Positions 8,292 to 17,723 of a stretch of 55,319 bases of DNA are shown one piece after another (positions within the stretch are counted from its first letter, which is position 1; the number at the start of each line of letters is the position of its first letter). The DNA comes from Granulicella sp. GTDB taxonomy: Bacteria > Acidobacteriota > Terriglobia > Terriglobales > Acidobacteriaceae. The notes beneath the pieces are model-generated. The model was given only the letters and a program-made list of their open reading frames with translations. It was not told the origin of the DNA and ran no database searches. The position numbers were made by a program, and so were the translations under genes. The stretch spans positions 1 to 55,319 of the forward strand of contig DAIDGQ010000032.1 in NCBI GenBank assembly GCA_027452215.1, read 5' to 3'.

Positions 8292-10847
8292 CTACTGCCT
8301 CTCTTCTTTGGAAGGACTGATGTGCGTTTCGGTTCGCACACGGCCACCTTTGCCCCTGGGGGCACCAGGAACACTGGTTACGACAATCGTACTACCGGCG
8401 TCGCCAAATAGCAGGGTGGCGCCCGTGATGGTGCCCTGCTGCGCATCGACGATGCGAGGTGGGATGGCAGGCGTTCCGGTGAGGACGTAGGCACCGGTTG
8501 CCGGCGTGTAGAGCAACTGCTCTCCGGTGCCGTGGCGGCCCGCCTGATCCATCTGCACGGAGCCGTAGACGACGACGCGGTCGATGGAGCCATTGAGCAG
8601 ACTGGACTGTGACGGGACGTTGTTGGGCCGCTGATTGGCGGCGGGAGATTTCTTTGCGGGCTCGAGGAAGACGACGGCGTGTTGACCTCGGACCTGGCCC
8701 GTGGTGCCATCGAGGACGACTCCTCCGGAGAAGGTCGCCTCACGTTGCAGATCGTTGTAGTCCATCTTCGGGCTGGCGACTCGGAGGATGCTGGCTGCTC
8801 GAGGCGTGGCACCTGGCTTTGGCGTGGAGGGGGTGGAGGCGAAGATCGCGTGGATGAGGGCTCCTGGTTTGGCGGGGCGGGCGCTGAAGGTGCGCTTGAT
8901 GCCGTCGAAGAGGAGGATGGCGGCCTGGACCTGCGAGGCGTCCTGCCACATGCGCGCGGGCTCGGCGTCGGTGCCGTCGAAGGTGGCGAGCCGGTCTGCG
9001 TGATCGAAATGGACGCTGGCTGCGAGGACGTGCGTCACCGGTGTTGGCTTTGCGCCGGGAGAGCGATCAGGGCTAGGGGCGGATGCGACGGCCGCATTCT
9101 GGAATGTGGCCTGAACGCCGCCGCTGGCGTCTGCGTCCTGGGAGCGTTGGTTGAGCGAGACGGTGGGAGCGATGAGGGATGCGGTATCGCCTTCGAGGTG
9201 AGCGTCGCCGGTAAGAGTGAGGACCTGGGTTGCGCCGTCGTAGACTGCGCGGTCTGCGGTGCCGGTAGAGACGGATGCCGGCGCGGCGGCCCCGGGTTTG
9301 TCTGCAGCGCGGTCGTGGATGATCACATGACCTGATTGGATCGCCGAGGAGATATTCATCGCGGCGGTGTCCGATGTAGAGGGACCGGAGCGGTGGTCAG
9401 GTGAGGCGAAGGTTAGGTCCAGGCTGTCTCCGCTGCTGGTCTCCTGCTCTCCGCGCGGAGCATCCTGCTGGAGCACGGTGTGGCCTATGCCGTAGAGCCG
9501 TTGCGGGCGCGTTTTATTGTCAGCGCTACTCGCGAAGAGAATGCGGAGGTCGTCGGCGGAGACCTGCATGTTTTTCAGAGGGAGAGGCTTTGTCTTATCG
9601 ACAGCGACGCCTTTGGCGGGGGGCGCGAGGGACTCTCCTGCTGCGTGGGCCGATCCCGTGGCGTGAATCTCGGTGAGATGTGAGGGTGATTTTCGGTCGC
9701 CCGGGGTGAAGAGTGCTACGATCTTTGCTCCGTCCATGGAGCGCGCGAGGCCACGTGGGTTTGATTTGCGGTCGACCATGTACAGCCTGGCTGCACCGGT
9801 CGCGACAATGGAAGTGGGCGAGCCCTGGGCACTGAAGGCTGCGTCAAGAATGTTGGCCGAACCGTGCATGGGACGGAGTGGATTTGTGTCGACGAGAACA
9901 ACATCGTCCGACACTCTGGCGGTTTGCGGAAGGGACTGCTGGTTGAGCGATGTATCCAGACGATCGCCTGTGATCTGTTGCGTGCCGGAGGTAAGCAGGA
10001 CATGGTTCAGGCCCTCGACTCGCTCGAGAGAACCGTCCTTGCGGAGGTAGAGGACGGCGCTGTCGGCGCTTGCGCTGCGGCCCTGGGAGACGACGACGGG
10101 AGTGGTGAGGGTGGCGAGGTTGCGGTCGCGGTCCACGTCGGCCCGGGTGGCCGTTACGTGCAGCGGCTGGCCATGCGCAAGGCCGTCCATGCGCACGTTG
10201 GCGAGGAGGTGCAGCGTGCTCTGCCCGGAGTTGAACTCGGCGCCGAGCGAGGTGCAGCGCATGTCGCCATAGCTGAACTCAACTTGCTGGTCGGTGGCGG
10301 CTACGCCGAGCTTGCGCAGATAGACGAGGCCGCTGGTGCGGACATGTATCACTGGCGCGGGCTTCACGTTGGCGGGCGATGGGCTGGCGGGGGCGGGGCT
10401 GGAGGTTGACGGGCTGGCAGATTGAGCGACGGAGCGGCCTCCGTTGGCGAGGCCCTGAGGCGGCTGCAGGTCCATGAAGACCTCGCCTTTGGCCCGCACG
10501 ATTCCTTCATTCTCGTCGTACTCGATCTCCGAGCCGTAGATGTGGTCGGCTGCGTCGCCGGAGCGGTTGTAGACGAGCATCTCGGCGTCGTGGAGGGCGT
10601 ATTTACCGCCGCCGAGCGAGCTCTCAGTCTTTGCGCGGATGGTATAGAGCTTTCTCCCCTTGAGCGACTGCGACCAGGTGACACCGCTGGAGTCGTGGGT
10701 GAGGGTTACTCCGGAGTGCGCGAGGATCTGCTGGTAGGCCTTGAGCGCGCGGTAGCGGCCGTAGCCGATGTAGAGAGCAAGGACGACGACGAGAAGCACC
10801 GCTCCTGCAATGAGTACCCACCGAAGTCTCTGTATCGACAGCCGCAT
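8292..10847 (-). CDS. Giant LptC/LptA (OstA)-like fusion protein
   Basis: This is an 851-residue protein with one N-terminal membrane helix (about residues 10-30) followed by a periplasmic part. The first 150 residues resemble LptC (a membrane-anchored beta-jellyroll: [13 protein letters not shown], then [19 protein letters not shown]). The rest contains repeated OstA/LptA-like blocks, for example [19 protein letters not shown] and the C-terminal [19 protein letters not shown], separated by Ala/Ser/Pro-rich linkers. LptC and LptA are normally separate proteins of about 190 residues; here a single chain could span much of the periplasmic LPS bridge. AGGG lies 5 nt before the ATG. It is directly upstream of lptB. 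Confidence 0.85.
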   Translation of the reverse strand: MRLSIQRLRWVLIAGAVLLVVVLALYIGYGRYRALKAYQQILAHSGVTLTHDSSGVTWSQSLKGRKLYTIRAKTESSLGGGKYALHDAEMLVYNRSGDAADHIYGSEIEYDENEGIVRAKGEVFMDLQPPQGLANGGRSVAQSASPSTSSPAPASPSPANVKPAPVIHVRTSGLVYLRKLGVAATDQQVEFSYGDMRCTSLGAEFNSGQSTLHLLANVRMDGLAHGQPLHVTATRADVDRDRNLATLTTPVVVSQGRSASADSAVLYLRKDGSLERVEGLNHVLLTSGTQQITGDRLDTSLNQQSLPQTARVSDDVVLVDTNPLRPMHGSANILDAAFSAQGSPTSIVATGAARLYMVDRKSNPRGLARSMDGAKIVALFTPGDRKSPSHLTEIHATGSAHAAGESLAPPAKGVAVDKTKPLPLKNMQVSADDLRILFASSADNKTRPQRLYGIGHTVLQQDAPRGEQETSSGDSLDLTFASPDHRSGPSTSDTAAMNISSAIQSGHVIIHDRAADKPGAAAPASVSTGTADRAVYDGATQVLTLTGDAHLEGDTASLIAPTVSLNQRSQDADASGGVQATFQNAAVASAPSPDRSPGAKPTPVTHVLAASVHFDHADRLATFDGTDAEPARMWQDASQVQAAILLFDGIKRTFSARPAKPGALIHAIFASTPSTPKPGATPRAASILRVASPKMDYNDLQREATFSGGVVLDGTTGQVRGQHAVVFLEPAKKSPAANQRPNNVPSQSSLLNGSIDRVVVYGSVQMDQAGRHGTGEQLLYTPATGAYVLTGTPAIPPRIVDAQQGTITGATLLFGDAGSTIVVTSVPGAPRGKGGRVRTETHISPSKEERQ

Positions 10848-10943
10848 CGTTTCCCTGGATTTATCTTCTCATTGTGACGTTCATCCCCTGCGAATGTTTG
10901 TAGGCGACAATGGGGAGACGAGAGAATCGTTAGAATAGAGAGT
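10848..10943. promoter_or_regulatory. Divergent intergenic region with a -10-like element
   Basis: This 96-bp gap separates the divergent lptCA and 10944 genes, so both promoters should be here. On the plus strand TAGAAT (10931-10936) lies 7 nt before the ATG at 10944, with no convincing -35 and no Shine-Dalgarno sequence. I see no clear minus-strand promoter. Confidence 0.4.
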
Positions 10944-11615
10944 ATGGCTGATCAGCTTTATCTGAGTGTCTGGTATCCCAACTTCCGCTTGCAGTCGCTG
11001 CCCGCAGCGCTGGTGGGTGTTCTGCGGCAGTTTGCCATCATCGCGAAGGACGGGCAACAGAACAGCACGCTGGGGCGGGTTGCCGCGGCGAGCACGTATC
11101 CGATCGACTGGACGGAGTCGCCGACGTATCAACGGATTTATGTGAATGATGATCGTGCGCAGAGTTCGGAGGACACCGAGGGCTCGATTATTGAGAACGC
11201 TGTCGCTGAGGCGACGGAGCAGTTGCATGAGGACACGGCGTACGAGTTCGAGATGCGTTGGATGCTGTGGTCTCCGGGCGCTTCCCCGGTTGCGAAGGAG
11301 GCGGAGCTGGATACGGTGTGGAAGCTGATTCCGTCGACGGTGCGGGTGTCGGGGTTTGGACCGGAGTTCGATGCGGGGAGCTATGAGCAGAATGGGCACA
11401 TCCGCGTGGACTTTGGGCTTGACACGCCTTGGGTTTTGGAGGATGAGTCGCTTGACCTCGCGGCGGCGGAACGGATCAAGCAGAATGTGCAGAAGCTGCT
11501 GGCGTTTACGCTGAGCGTGGAAAAGAACTGCGGGATCTCCAGCCGCTTGCTGTGGACTGAAAGCGGTGAGCCGCTGGCGCAGAAGCTGATTGCTCGGCTG
11601 CAGCGGTTGAATTGA
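10944..11615 (+). CDS. Conserved hypothetical protein
   Basis: This 223-residue soluble protein has no signal peptide or membrane helix. It begins MADQLYLSVWYPNFRLQSLP and is acidic overall. It has no motif I can assign to an enzyme family. Its regular alpha/beta composition and normal codon use suggest a real gene; I have the impression of similar proteins in related Acidobacteriota, but this is memory and not evidence. Start: ATG at 10944 with TAGAAT 7 nt upstream and no Shine-Dalgarno, so probably leaderless. It is a lone plus-strand gene between minus-strand blocks. Confidence 0.6.
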   Translation: MADQLYLSVWYPNFRLQSLPAALVGVLRQFAIIAKDGQQNSTLGRVAAASTYPIDWTESPTYQRIYVNDDRAQSSEDTEGSIIENAVAEATEQLHEDTAYEFEMRWMLWSPGASPVAKEAELDTVWKLIPSTVRVSGFGPEFDAGSYEQNGHIRVDFGLDTPWVLEDESLDLAAAERIKQNVQKLLAFTLSVEKNCGISSRLLWTESGEPLAQKLIARLQRLN

Positions 11616-11618
11616 GGT

Positions 11619-11734
11619 TGACCCCTCTTCCCCTCCCACGGGGTACTTTTTGATTCAGACTATTGAGAAGAGGTCGGTTGGGCGCAGACTTATGGCGGTC
11701 TGCGTTCTCGGGGGGACTTTGGTTCGAGGGGTCA
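11619..11734. repeat. Inverted repeats in the convergent gap before glyS
   Basis: TGACCCCTC (11619-11627) and its complement GAGGGGTCA (11726-11734) bracket the gap between the convergent 10944 and glyS genes; the second arm contains the glyS stop codon. Inside lie a weak hairpin CCCC/GGGG followed by TACTTTTT (11630-11651), a possible terminator for the plus-strand gene, and CGCAGAC/GTCTGCG (11683-11704, 8-nt loop). Confidence 0.45.
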
Positions 11735-13855
11735 GCCGGCGGTGACGATCTCGGAGAAGTCGGCGATGCGGGAGAGGTCGTTGAGGGTGCGGGTGAGGAG
11801 GGCTAAGCGGTTGGCGCGGAGATCGTCGCCGGGAGCCATGACCATGACCTTGTCGAAGAAGTCGTCGATGGAGGGGCGGAGGGCGGCGATGACGCGGAGA
11901 GCTTCGATGTAGTTGCGCTCGGCCTGCAGCTCCTCAATGGCGGAAGCTGCGGCGCTGGCGGTGACGGCGAGAAGCTTCTCGGCGGGGTCGAGGAGAAAGT
12001 CGTGGTCGACGATGGACGAAGGGATGTCACCCTTGGCGTGGGCCTGGGTGAGGATGTTCTTCATGCGCTTGAAGGCGGCGGAGACGGCGAGGAAGTCTTC
12101 GCTGCCGCGCATAGCAGTGACGGCTTCTGAACGGGCTACTAGGTCGCGAAGGTCGTTGGTGCCGGCGGCCATTGCGGCTTTGACAACGTCGTAGGCTTGG
12201 CCGCGAGCTTCGCGGAGGTAGAAGTCGATGCGCTCGGCGAAGAATACCGGAATGTTACCGAGGCTTTTCTTGATCTGTAACTGCGCCAGAAGGTCGTCTG
12301 ATGTTGGCATCGCAGAATTAAGTACATCCGTGAGTGTCAGTGGAAGATTTGATTCAGCCAAGATTCGGACGACGCTGTTTGCTGCTCGGCGGAGGGCAAA
12401 CGGGTCTTTCGATCCCGTTGGCTCTAAACCCAAAGAGAACATATCGATGATCGTGGATGCCCGATCCGCCAAACCTAAAATTTGTCCTTCAGCAGCGCGT
12501 GGGATGCTGTCCTTAGAGGAGGCGGGGAGGTACTGGTCGTAGATGGGGTCGGCGACGGTGGGGCTGAGGCCCTGGGACGCCGCGTAGAGGCCGCCGATGA
12601 TGCCCTGGAGCTCAGTGAACTCCTTCACTAGCTCGGTGGTGAGGTCGGTCTTGGCGAGGGTGGCGGCTGTATCAATAGCGTTGGCGTCCATCGTTGCGCC
12701 GCGTGAGGTAGCGATGGCGGCGAGTTTGGCGGCGAGGGTGCGGACGCGCTCAGATTTTTTGGCGTAGCTGCCTAGGTCTTTCTGAAAGGTTACGTTTTCG
12801 AGGAGGGCGACGCGGTCGGTGAGGGGTACGCGCTGGTCGAACTCCCAGAAGAAGCGGGCGTCATTGAAGCGGGCGCGGAGGACTCGCTCGTTGCCCTGCT
12901 TGATGATGGGGGTGTTGATTTCGTCGAGGGCGATGTTGGTGACGGTGAGGAAGTGGGGAGCTAGTTTGCCGTGCGCGTCTTCGACGGCGAAGTACTTCTG
13001 GTGGTCGCGCATGACGGTGACGAGGACCTCTTCGGGGAGCTCGAGGTAGGCGGGCTCGAAGTTGCCGAGGAGGACGTCGGGCCACTCGGTGAGGTGCGTG
13101 ACGGCGTCGACTAGAGCTTCATCTTCGCGCCAGCGGGCGTTGGGGATTTGGCGGGTTATCTTGTCGAGGGCCTTGCGGATTTTCTGGCGGCGAAGTTCTA
13201 CGTCGGCCAGGACGTACTCGCCTTCGAGTTGGGCGAGGTAGCTGTCGGGGGCGACGATGTCGAAGGGCTCGCCGGTTGAGAGGACGCGATGGCCGTAGGT
13301 GGAGCGGCTGGCGGTTTGGCCGGCGAACTGAATCGGGACGATGCTGTCGTCGAGTAAACAGACGAGCCAGAGGACGGGGCGGACGAATTTTTCGTTGCTG
13401 CCCGGAATCCAGCGCATGTTCTTGGCCCAGTAGAGGGCGGAGATTTCTTTGGGGAGTTCGGAGGCGAGGACCTCGGCGGCGGTGCGGCCGCGCTTGAGCG
13501 TGGTGGCGGCGAGGTAGTCGCCCTTGGGGGTGGAGATGGTGCGGAGGTCGGCGACGGCGACACCGGACTTGCGCGCGAAGGCTTCGGCGGCGGGCGTGGG
13601 GAGGCCGTCCTTGAAGGCGATCTTGACGGCGGGGCCGGTGATGTCTTCGGAGATGTCGGATTGCTGTTCGAGCACGCCTTGGATGAACACGGCGAGGCGG
13701 CGGGGCGTAGCGTAGCTGTGCGCGACCGGATCGGAGGCGATGAGTTGTTCGCGCGTGAGGAGAGCGAGAGTGCGCTTGAGGAGCTCGGCCTGCGCGCTGG
13801 CGATCATGCGGGCGGGGACTTCTTCTAATCCGATTTCGAGTAAAAAGTCTGGCAT
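11732..13855 (-). CDS. glyS: Glycyl-tRNA synthetase beta subunit
   Basis: This 707-residue subunit belongs to the alpha2beta2 bacterial glycyl-tRNA synthetase and carries tRNA recognition and the C-terminal anticodon-binding domain. The N-terminus FLLEIGLEEVPARMI, the HRVLSTG stretch, VMRDHQKYFAVED and the C-terminal DDFFDKVMVM segment are typical. Length matches the family (about 690). An AAAGGA Shine-Dalgarno sequence lies 6 nt before the ATG. It is 146 nt downstream of glyQ on the same strand, with two degenerate 37-bp repeats in between. Confidence 0.95.
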   Translation of the reverse strand: MPDFLLEIGLEEVPARMIASAQAELLKRTLALLTREQLIASDPVAHSYATPRRLAVFIQGVLEQQSDISEDITGPAVKIAFKDGLPTPAAEAFARKSGVAVADLRTISTPKGDYLAATTLKRGRTAAEVLASELPKEISALYWAKNMRWIPGSNEKFVRPVLWLVCLLDDSIVPIQFAGQTASRSTYGHRVLSTGEPFDIVAPDSYLAQLEGEYVLADVELRRQKIRKALDKITRQIPNARWREDEALVDAVTHLTEWPDVLLGNFEPAYLELPEEVLVTVMRDHQKYFAVEDAHGKLAPHFLTVTNIALDEINTPIIKQGNERVLRARFNDARFFWEFDQRVPLTDRVALLENVTFQKDLGSYAKKSERVRTLAAKLAAIATSRGATMDANAIDTAATLAKTDLTTELVKEFTELQGIIGGLYAASQGLSPTVADPIYDQYLPASSKDSIPRAAEGQILGLADRASTIIDMFSLGLEPTGSKDPFALRRAANSVVRILAESNLPLTLTDVLNSAMPTSDDLLAQLQIKKSLGNIPVFFAERIDFYLREARGQAYDVVKAAMAAGTNDLRDLVARSEAVTAMRGSEDFLAVSAAFKRMKNILTQAHAKGDIPSSIVDHDFLLDPAEKLLAVTASAAASAIEELQAERNYIEALRVIAALRPSIDDFFDKVMVMAPGDDLRANRLALLTRTLNDLSRIADFSEIVTAG

Positions 13856-13895
13856 GTGGTTCCTTTGGTGCGGTGAAGCATTTGTGGCGCGGCGG

Positions 13896-13989
13896 GCGAG
13901 AAGCAGGTTCTTCGCTGCGCTCAGAATGACAACCAGAAAAGCAACGACAAGAGCGAGAAGCAGATCCTCCGCTATGCGAAGGATGACAA
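13896..13989. repeat. Two diverged copies of a 37-bp intergenic repeat
   Basis: Copy 1 (13896-13932) and copy 2 (13953-13989) both begin GCGAGAAGCAG and end with ATGACAA; they agree at 29 of 37 positions. Each has an imperfect hairpin core (for example CCTCCGC/GCGAAGG in copy 2). They lie in the glyQ-glyS gap. I recall repeats of the type AGCAG...GGATGACAA as widespread between genes in soil bacteria including Acidobacteriota; copy number cannot be judged here. Confidence 0.75.
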
Positions 13990-14001
13990 ATCAAAGAATG
14001 G

Positions 14002-15006
<1,005 letters not shown>

Positions 15007-15021
15007 TCCCTGATTCTAAAT

Positions 15022-15049
15022 GCATAGCGCCGATGGCTCGGCGCTATGC
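15022..15049 (-). terminator. Perfect 12-bp inverted repeat upstream of glyQ: terminator or operator
   Basis: GCATAGCGCCGA (15022-15033), loop TGGC, TCGGCGCTATGC (15038-15049) pair perfectly. It is 35 nt downstream of the 15085 gene's stop on the minus strand and is followed by ATTTAG, so it may terminate that gene. It also covers the spacer and -35 region of the presumed glyQ promoter (TAGAAT at 15013-15018, read on the minus strand), so it could equally be an operator. Confidence 0.55.
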
Positions 15050-15084
15050 GTTGTGGAGATGAGGGAGAGGGCCACCGTTTCGCG

Positions 15085-16080
15085 TCAGGAGACAGGAGCG
15101 GCAGGGGTGGCGGGAACGATGCGGGTGTTGGCTACCACGTGCGCGACGATGGGAGTGCCGACTGGGATGGCCGCTTCACCTCCGTGGGCGGCGATGGCGG
15201 CAAGGCCGACGACGGGTACCATCAGCCAGGCGATGGTGCGGACGAAGTGGTCCTGGCCGAAGCAGGTGGCGGTTCGGTGCAGAGGAACGGTGATGCCGTC
15301 GAGGGTGAGGGAGTCGACGCGGACGGTGAGCTCACCGGGCATGCCGGCGAGACCCTTGGTGTCGACGTGGACGACGGTGGCTTGTGCGTTGACCTGCGCG
15401 GGGAGGTAGATGTGGCCGTTGACCTGGATGTCGGTGGCGGGATGGAGAGGGACGGTGTCTCCGATCTCGGCGTGCGAGGAGCTGACGGGAGCGGCGAAGA
15501 CGAGCGGAATTTTGAGGCCGGCGCGCAGCATGCCGTCGGTGCTGATGATGGAGGGAGGGGTGGGAGGGACGGAGTGCGGGAAGGTGTAGACGGCGTCGGA
15601 GATGAGGCTGGCTCCGCCGTAGGGCATGACCGCGACGGCCTGGAGACGGGTGGTGCGGTCGATGGTGATGGGGCCGACGTACGGATGAGCGTAGCGGGTG
15701 AGGGTGAGGCCGTCGGGCGCGGTGGGAGCCCAGCCGTCGGTGGTGTAGTAGAGGTACGCGCCGTGAAAGCGCTCATGGAGGCGGACCTTGATGGGGGCGT
15801 CGTAGGTCCCGGACTTAACGGAGATGTCGGGATGCCAGGCGCGGGCTTCATACATTCCGGGATTGCCGGGCGTGTTGATGGCGTCGGCGTTGGCTTGCTG
15901 TGCGAACTGCTGGGCTTGCTGGCTGGCTAGCTGGGAGTCTTGCATGGCCTGCTGGTTGGCCATAGTGGCATCGGTGGCGGCCTGCTGGGCCTGATCCATC
16001 GCCATCTGTTGAGACATGTCCTGGGAGAAAGCTGGCAGGGCGACGAAAAGGAGAGCACAACTTGCTAGAAAGAGTCGCAT
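15085..16080 (-). CDS. Secreted protein with a chitobiase-C-terminal-like domain
   Basis: This is a 331-residue exported protein. A signal peptide (MRLFLASCALLFVALPAFSQ) is followed by a Gln/Ala-rich segment (about residues 20-65) and a domain with APIKVRLHE, then LYYTTDGWAPT, resembling the beta-sandwich domain found at the C-terminus of chitobiases and in many acidobacterial secreted proteins. The C-terminal half alternates VNGHIYLPAQVNAQA, LTVRVDSLTLDGITVPL and a hydrophobic Gly/Ala segment. ATG at 16080 is preferred (GAGG 8 nt upstream) over the GTG at 16089. TCGTAC-N5-GTACGA lies just upstream of the ribosome site. The function is unknown. Confidence 0.7.
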   Translation of the reverse strand: MRLFLASCALLFVALPAFSQDMSQQMAMDQAQQAATDATMANQQAMQDSQLASQQAQQFAQQANADAINTPGNPGMYEARAWHPDISVKSGTYDAPIKVRLHERFHGAYLYYTTDGWAPTAPDGLTLTRYAHPYVGPITIDRTTRLQAVAVMPYGGASLISDAVYTFPHSVPPTPPSIISTDGMLRAGLKIPLVFAAPVSSSHAEIGDTVPLHPATDIQVNGHIYLPAQVNAQATVVHVDTKGLAGMPGELTVRVDSLTLDGITVPLHRTATCFGQDHFVRTIAWLMVPVVGLAAIAAHGGEAAIPVGTPIVAHVVANTRIVPATPAAPVS

Positions 16081-16230
16081 AACGTTCACCTCGTACGCTG
16101 AGTACGACGGAGCTCGAAGTGCGAGAGAGGACAGCGGTTGCGCGAAAAGATTTAAATGCGTGCGCTTATCGCGCGGTGAGTTCGCTAGAGGGATGGGAGG
16201 TGGGAGGGCGTGCGAACGCGGCGAGCCAGG

Positions 16231-16782
16231 CTAGAGGCCGCGTGGGAGTTCGGCATCGGTGTAGCGCCGTGTAATGTGCTGAGAGCAGTTCCAGTCGTAG
16301 GCGACGATCGAGATGATGAAGATGCGCTCGATGGTGGCGGGGTAGGCGGGCTGACGGAGACGGGCTTCGAGCGCGGGGTCTTCGCCGAGCTCGAGGATGC
16401 GGGCGTGACCGATGATCTTGAGGCGAGCCTGGTGCGGGTAATCCATTAGGAAGAGAGCGACACGGTCGTTGGTGGCGAGGTTGCCGGCGGTGATGTACTG
16501 CTTGTTTCCGGCGAAGTCCGCGAAGGCGAGGGTGCGTCCGTCCAGCACCTGCAGGAAGCCGGCGGGGCCGCCGCGATGCTGGATGTAGGGCCAGCCGTCC
16601 GATGTGACGGAGGCCAGATAGAAGCTGTCGCGGGCGGCGACGAACTGCTGCTCGAAGTCGCCGAGGGCTTCGTCGCGCGTGCCCAGGGCGGCGAGGCGCT
16701 CATACTGGGCTCGGGAGCCGTGTTGCTGCTGCAGGCGCTTTGCGGCGGGGGAGAACATCGCCTTCGCGAACTTGCTTCCCAT
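16231..16782 (-). CDS. Pyridoxamine 5'-phosphate oxidase-related flavin-binding protein
   Basis: This 183-residue protein has the split-barrel PNPOx-like fold. The stretch DSFYLASVTSDGWPYIQHRG and then LAFADFAGNKQYITAGNL is typical of the subgroup that binds FMN or a related cofactor and is often annotated as pyridoxamine 5'-phosphate oxidase-like; the real substrate is unknown. VALFLMDYPHQARLKIIGHA follows as the dimer-forming strands. AGGAGG lies 5 nt before the ATG and forms the palindrome GGAGGCCTCC with the following bases. It lies downstream of recO on the same strand. Confidence 0.8.
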   Translation of the reverse strand: MGSKFAKAMFSPAAKRLQQQHGSRAQYERLAALGTRDEALGDFEQQFVAARDSFYLASVTSDGWPYIQHRGGPAGFLQVLDGRTLAFADFAGNKQYITAGNLATNDRVALFLMDYPHQARLKIIGHARILELGEDPALEARLRQPAYPATIERIFIISIVAYDWNCSQHITRRYTDAELPRGL

Positions 16783-16830
16783 GGAGGCCTCCTGGGATTA
16801 GAGTGCCTGGGCCCAGGAAAGATGCGATTG

Positions 16831-17697
16831 CTATGCGATGAGCACGGTCGCACTGCGGAGGCGGCGTTCGAGGTGGCGCTCCAGGGTGGCGATGGCGAAG
16901 GCGCGGAGGTCGGCGGAGCGGGCGGGGGGCCAGGGTTCGGTGAGGAGGTCGGCGAGCGGGGTGCGGGCGATGCGGTGGCTTTCGGAGACGGACGAGGCGG
17001 AGAGAGCCCGGCTGGCTTGGCTGGCGGATGTAGCGCGGCGGTCGTCGAAGCAGGTGACGCCGTCGGCGGTGGGCGACCAGTAGACGGTCTGGCTTCGCAG
17101 GTCGAGGCCACATGCAGAGCAGTGGCCGAGTTCGGGCATCCAGCCCATAAGGCGGTTCATCCAGAGGCAAAAGTAGGTGACAGGGAGGTAGATCTGCTGG
17201 GGTCCTTGAACGTTGTGCGAACCTACATCTGAAAATCCAGATGTGGGGCACCCGGATTCTTGTGGACTCACCTTAGTCGACGATGGGGCACTCGAGGTTC
17301 CGGAGTGGATGGAGGTGAGGACGGTGACGGCGAGGCGGTAGATGTTGTCGTCGGCGGCGAGGTCGGGCATGGCCTCTTCGAGGACTTCGGTGACGAGCTG
17401 CAGGGCGGCGAGGCGGAGGGTGTCGACGGGCGCAGTGAGTGGGGACCAGAGGATTTCGAACTGGTCGAAGCGGACGAGTTCCTGCCGCGGGCGCTCGGTG
17501 TAATGGGCGCGGACCTGCGTGGCGGGCTCGAGCGCTCCTCCGAAGCGGCGGCGGGATTTCATGGCGTGGCGCGCGACTCCCTTCACCTTGCCCTGATCGC
17601 GGGTAAAGAGCGAGATGAGCAGATCCGCCTCGTGGAAGGGCCAGGTGCGGAGGACGATGGCCTCGCCATGGTGCGGGATTTGACGACCTTCAGGCAT
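16831..17697 (-). CDS. recO: DNA repair protein RecO, with an in-frame repeat insertion
   Basis: This 288-residue protein loads RecA with RecR/RecF. The OB-fold N-terminus (GEAIVLRTWPFHEADLLISL, DQGKVKGVARHA) and the helical C-terminal domain (LMGWMPELGHCSACG, the start of a zinc-binding site) are recognisable. Between them, about residues 133-164 (KVSPQESGCPTSGFSDVGSH and neighbours) have low similarity to anything expected in RecO and are encoded by a palindromic repeat. The usual length is about 240-260, so the excess matches the insert. Only C-S-A-C of the C-terminal zinc motif is clear. The frame stays open through the insertion. Confidence 0.9.
   Translation of the reverse strand: MPEGRQIPHHGEAIVLRTWPFHEADLLISLFTRDQGKVKGVARHAMKSRRRFGGALEPATQVRAHYTERPRQELVRFDQFEILWSPLTAPVDTLRLAALQLVTEVLEEAMPDLAADDNIYRLAVTVLTSIHSGTSSAPSSTKVSPQESGCPTSGFSDVGSHNVQGPQQIYLPVTYFCLWMNRLMGWMPELGHCSACGLDLRSQTVYWSPTADGVTCFDDRRATSASQASRALSASSVSESHRIARTPLADLLTEPWPPARSADLRAFAIATLERHLERRLRSATVLIA
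17222..17291. repeat. Palindromic repeat element inside recO
   Basis: CCTACATCTG (17222-17231), loop AAAATC, CAGATGTGGG (17238-17247) form a 10-bp stem with one G:T pair. A related box GTGGGGCACCC (17244-17253 region) recurs as GATGGGGCACTC (17282-17293). The arrangement resembles the GGGTGCCCCA-plus-palindrome intergenic repeats I recall from Terriglobia genomes. Here it lies in frame within a coding sequence. Confidence 0.7.
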
Positions 17698-17723
17698 GGG
17701 AGCAGGGATTAGGGATGCGCGAT

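Noticed and set aside
10881..11639. A 252-codon minus-strand frame opposite the 10944 gene
   Set aside because: Arg/Leu/Pro-rich composition typical of antisense shadows; the plus-strand frame has balanced composition and a sensible start.
15007..15084. T-box riboswitch before glyQ
   Set aside because: No T-box motif, and the gap is too short; only a 12-bp palindrome is present.
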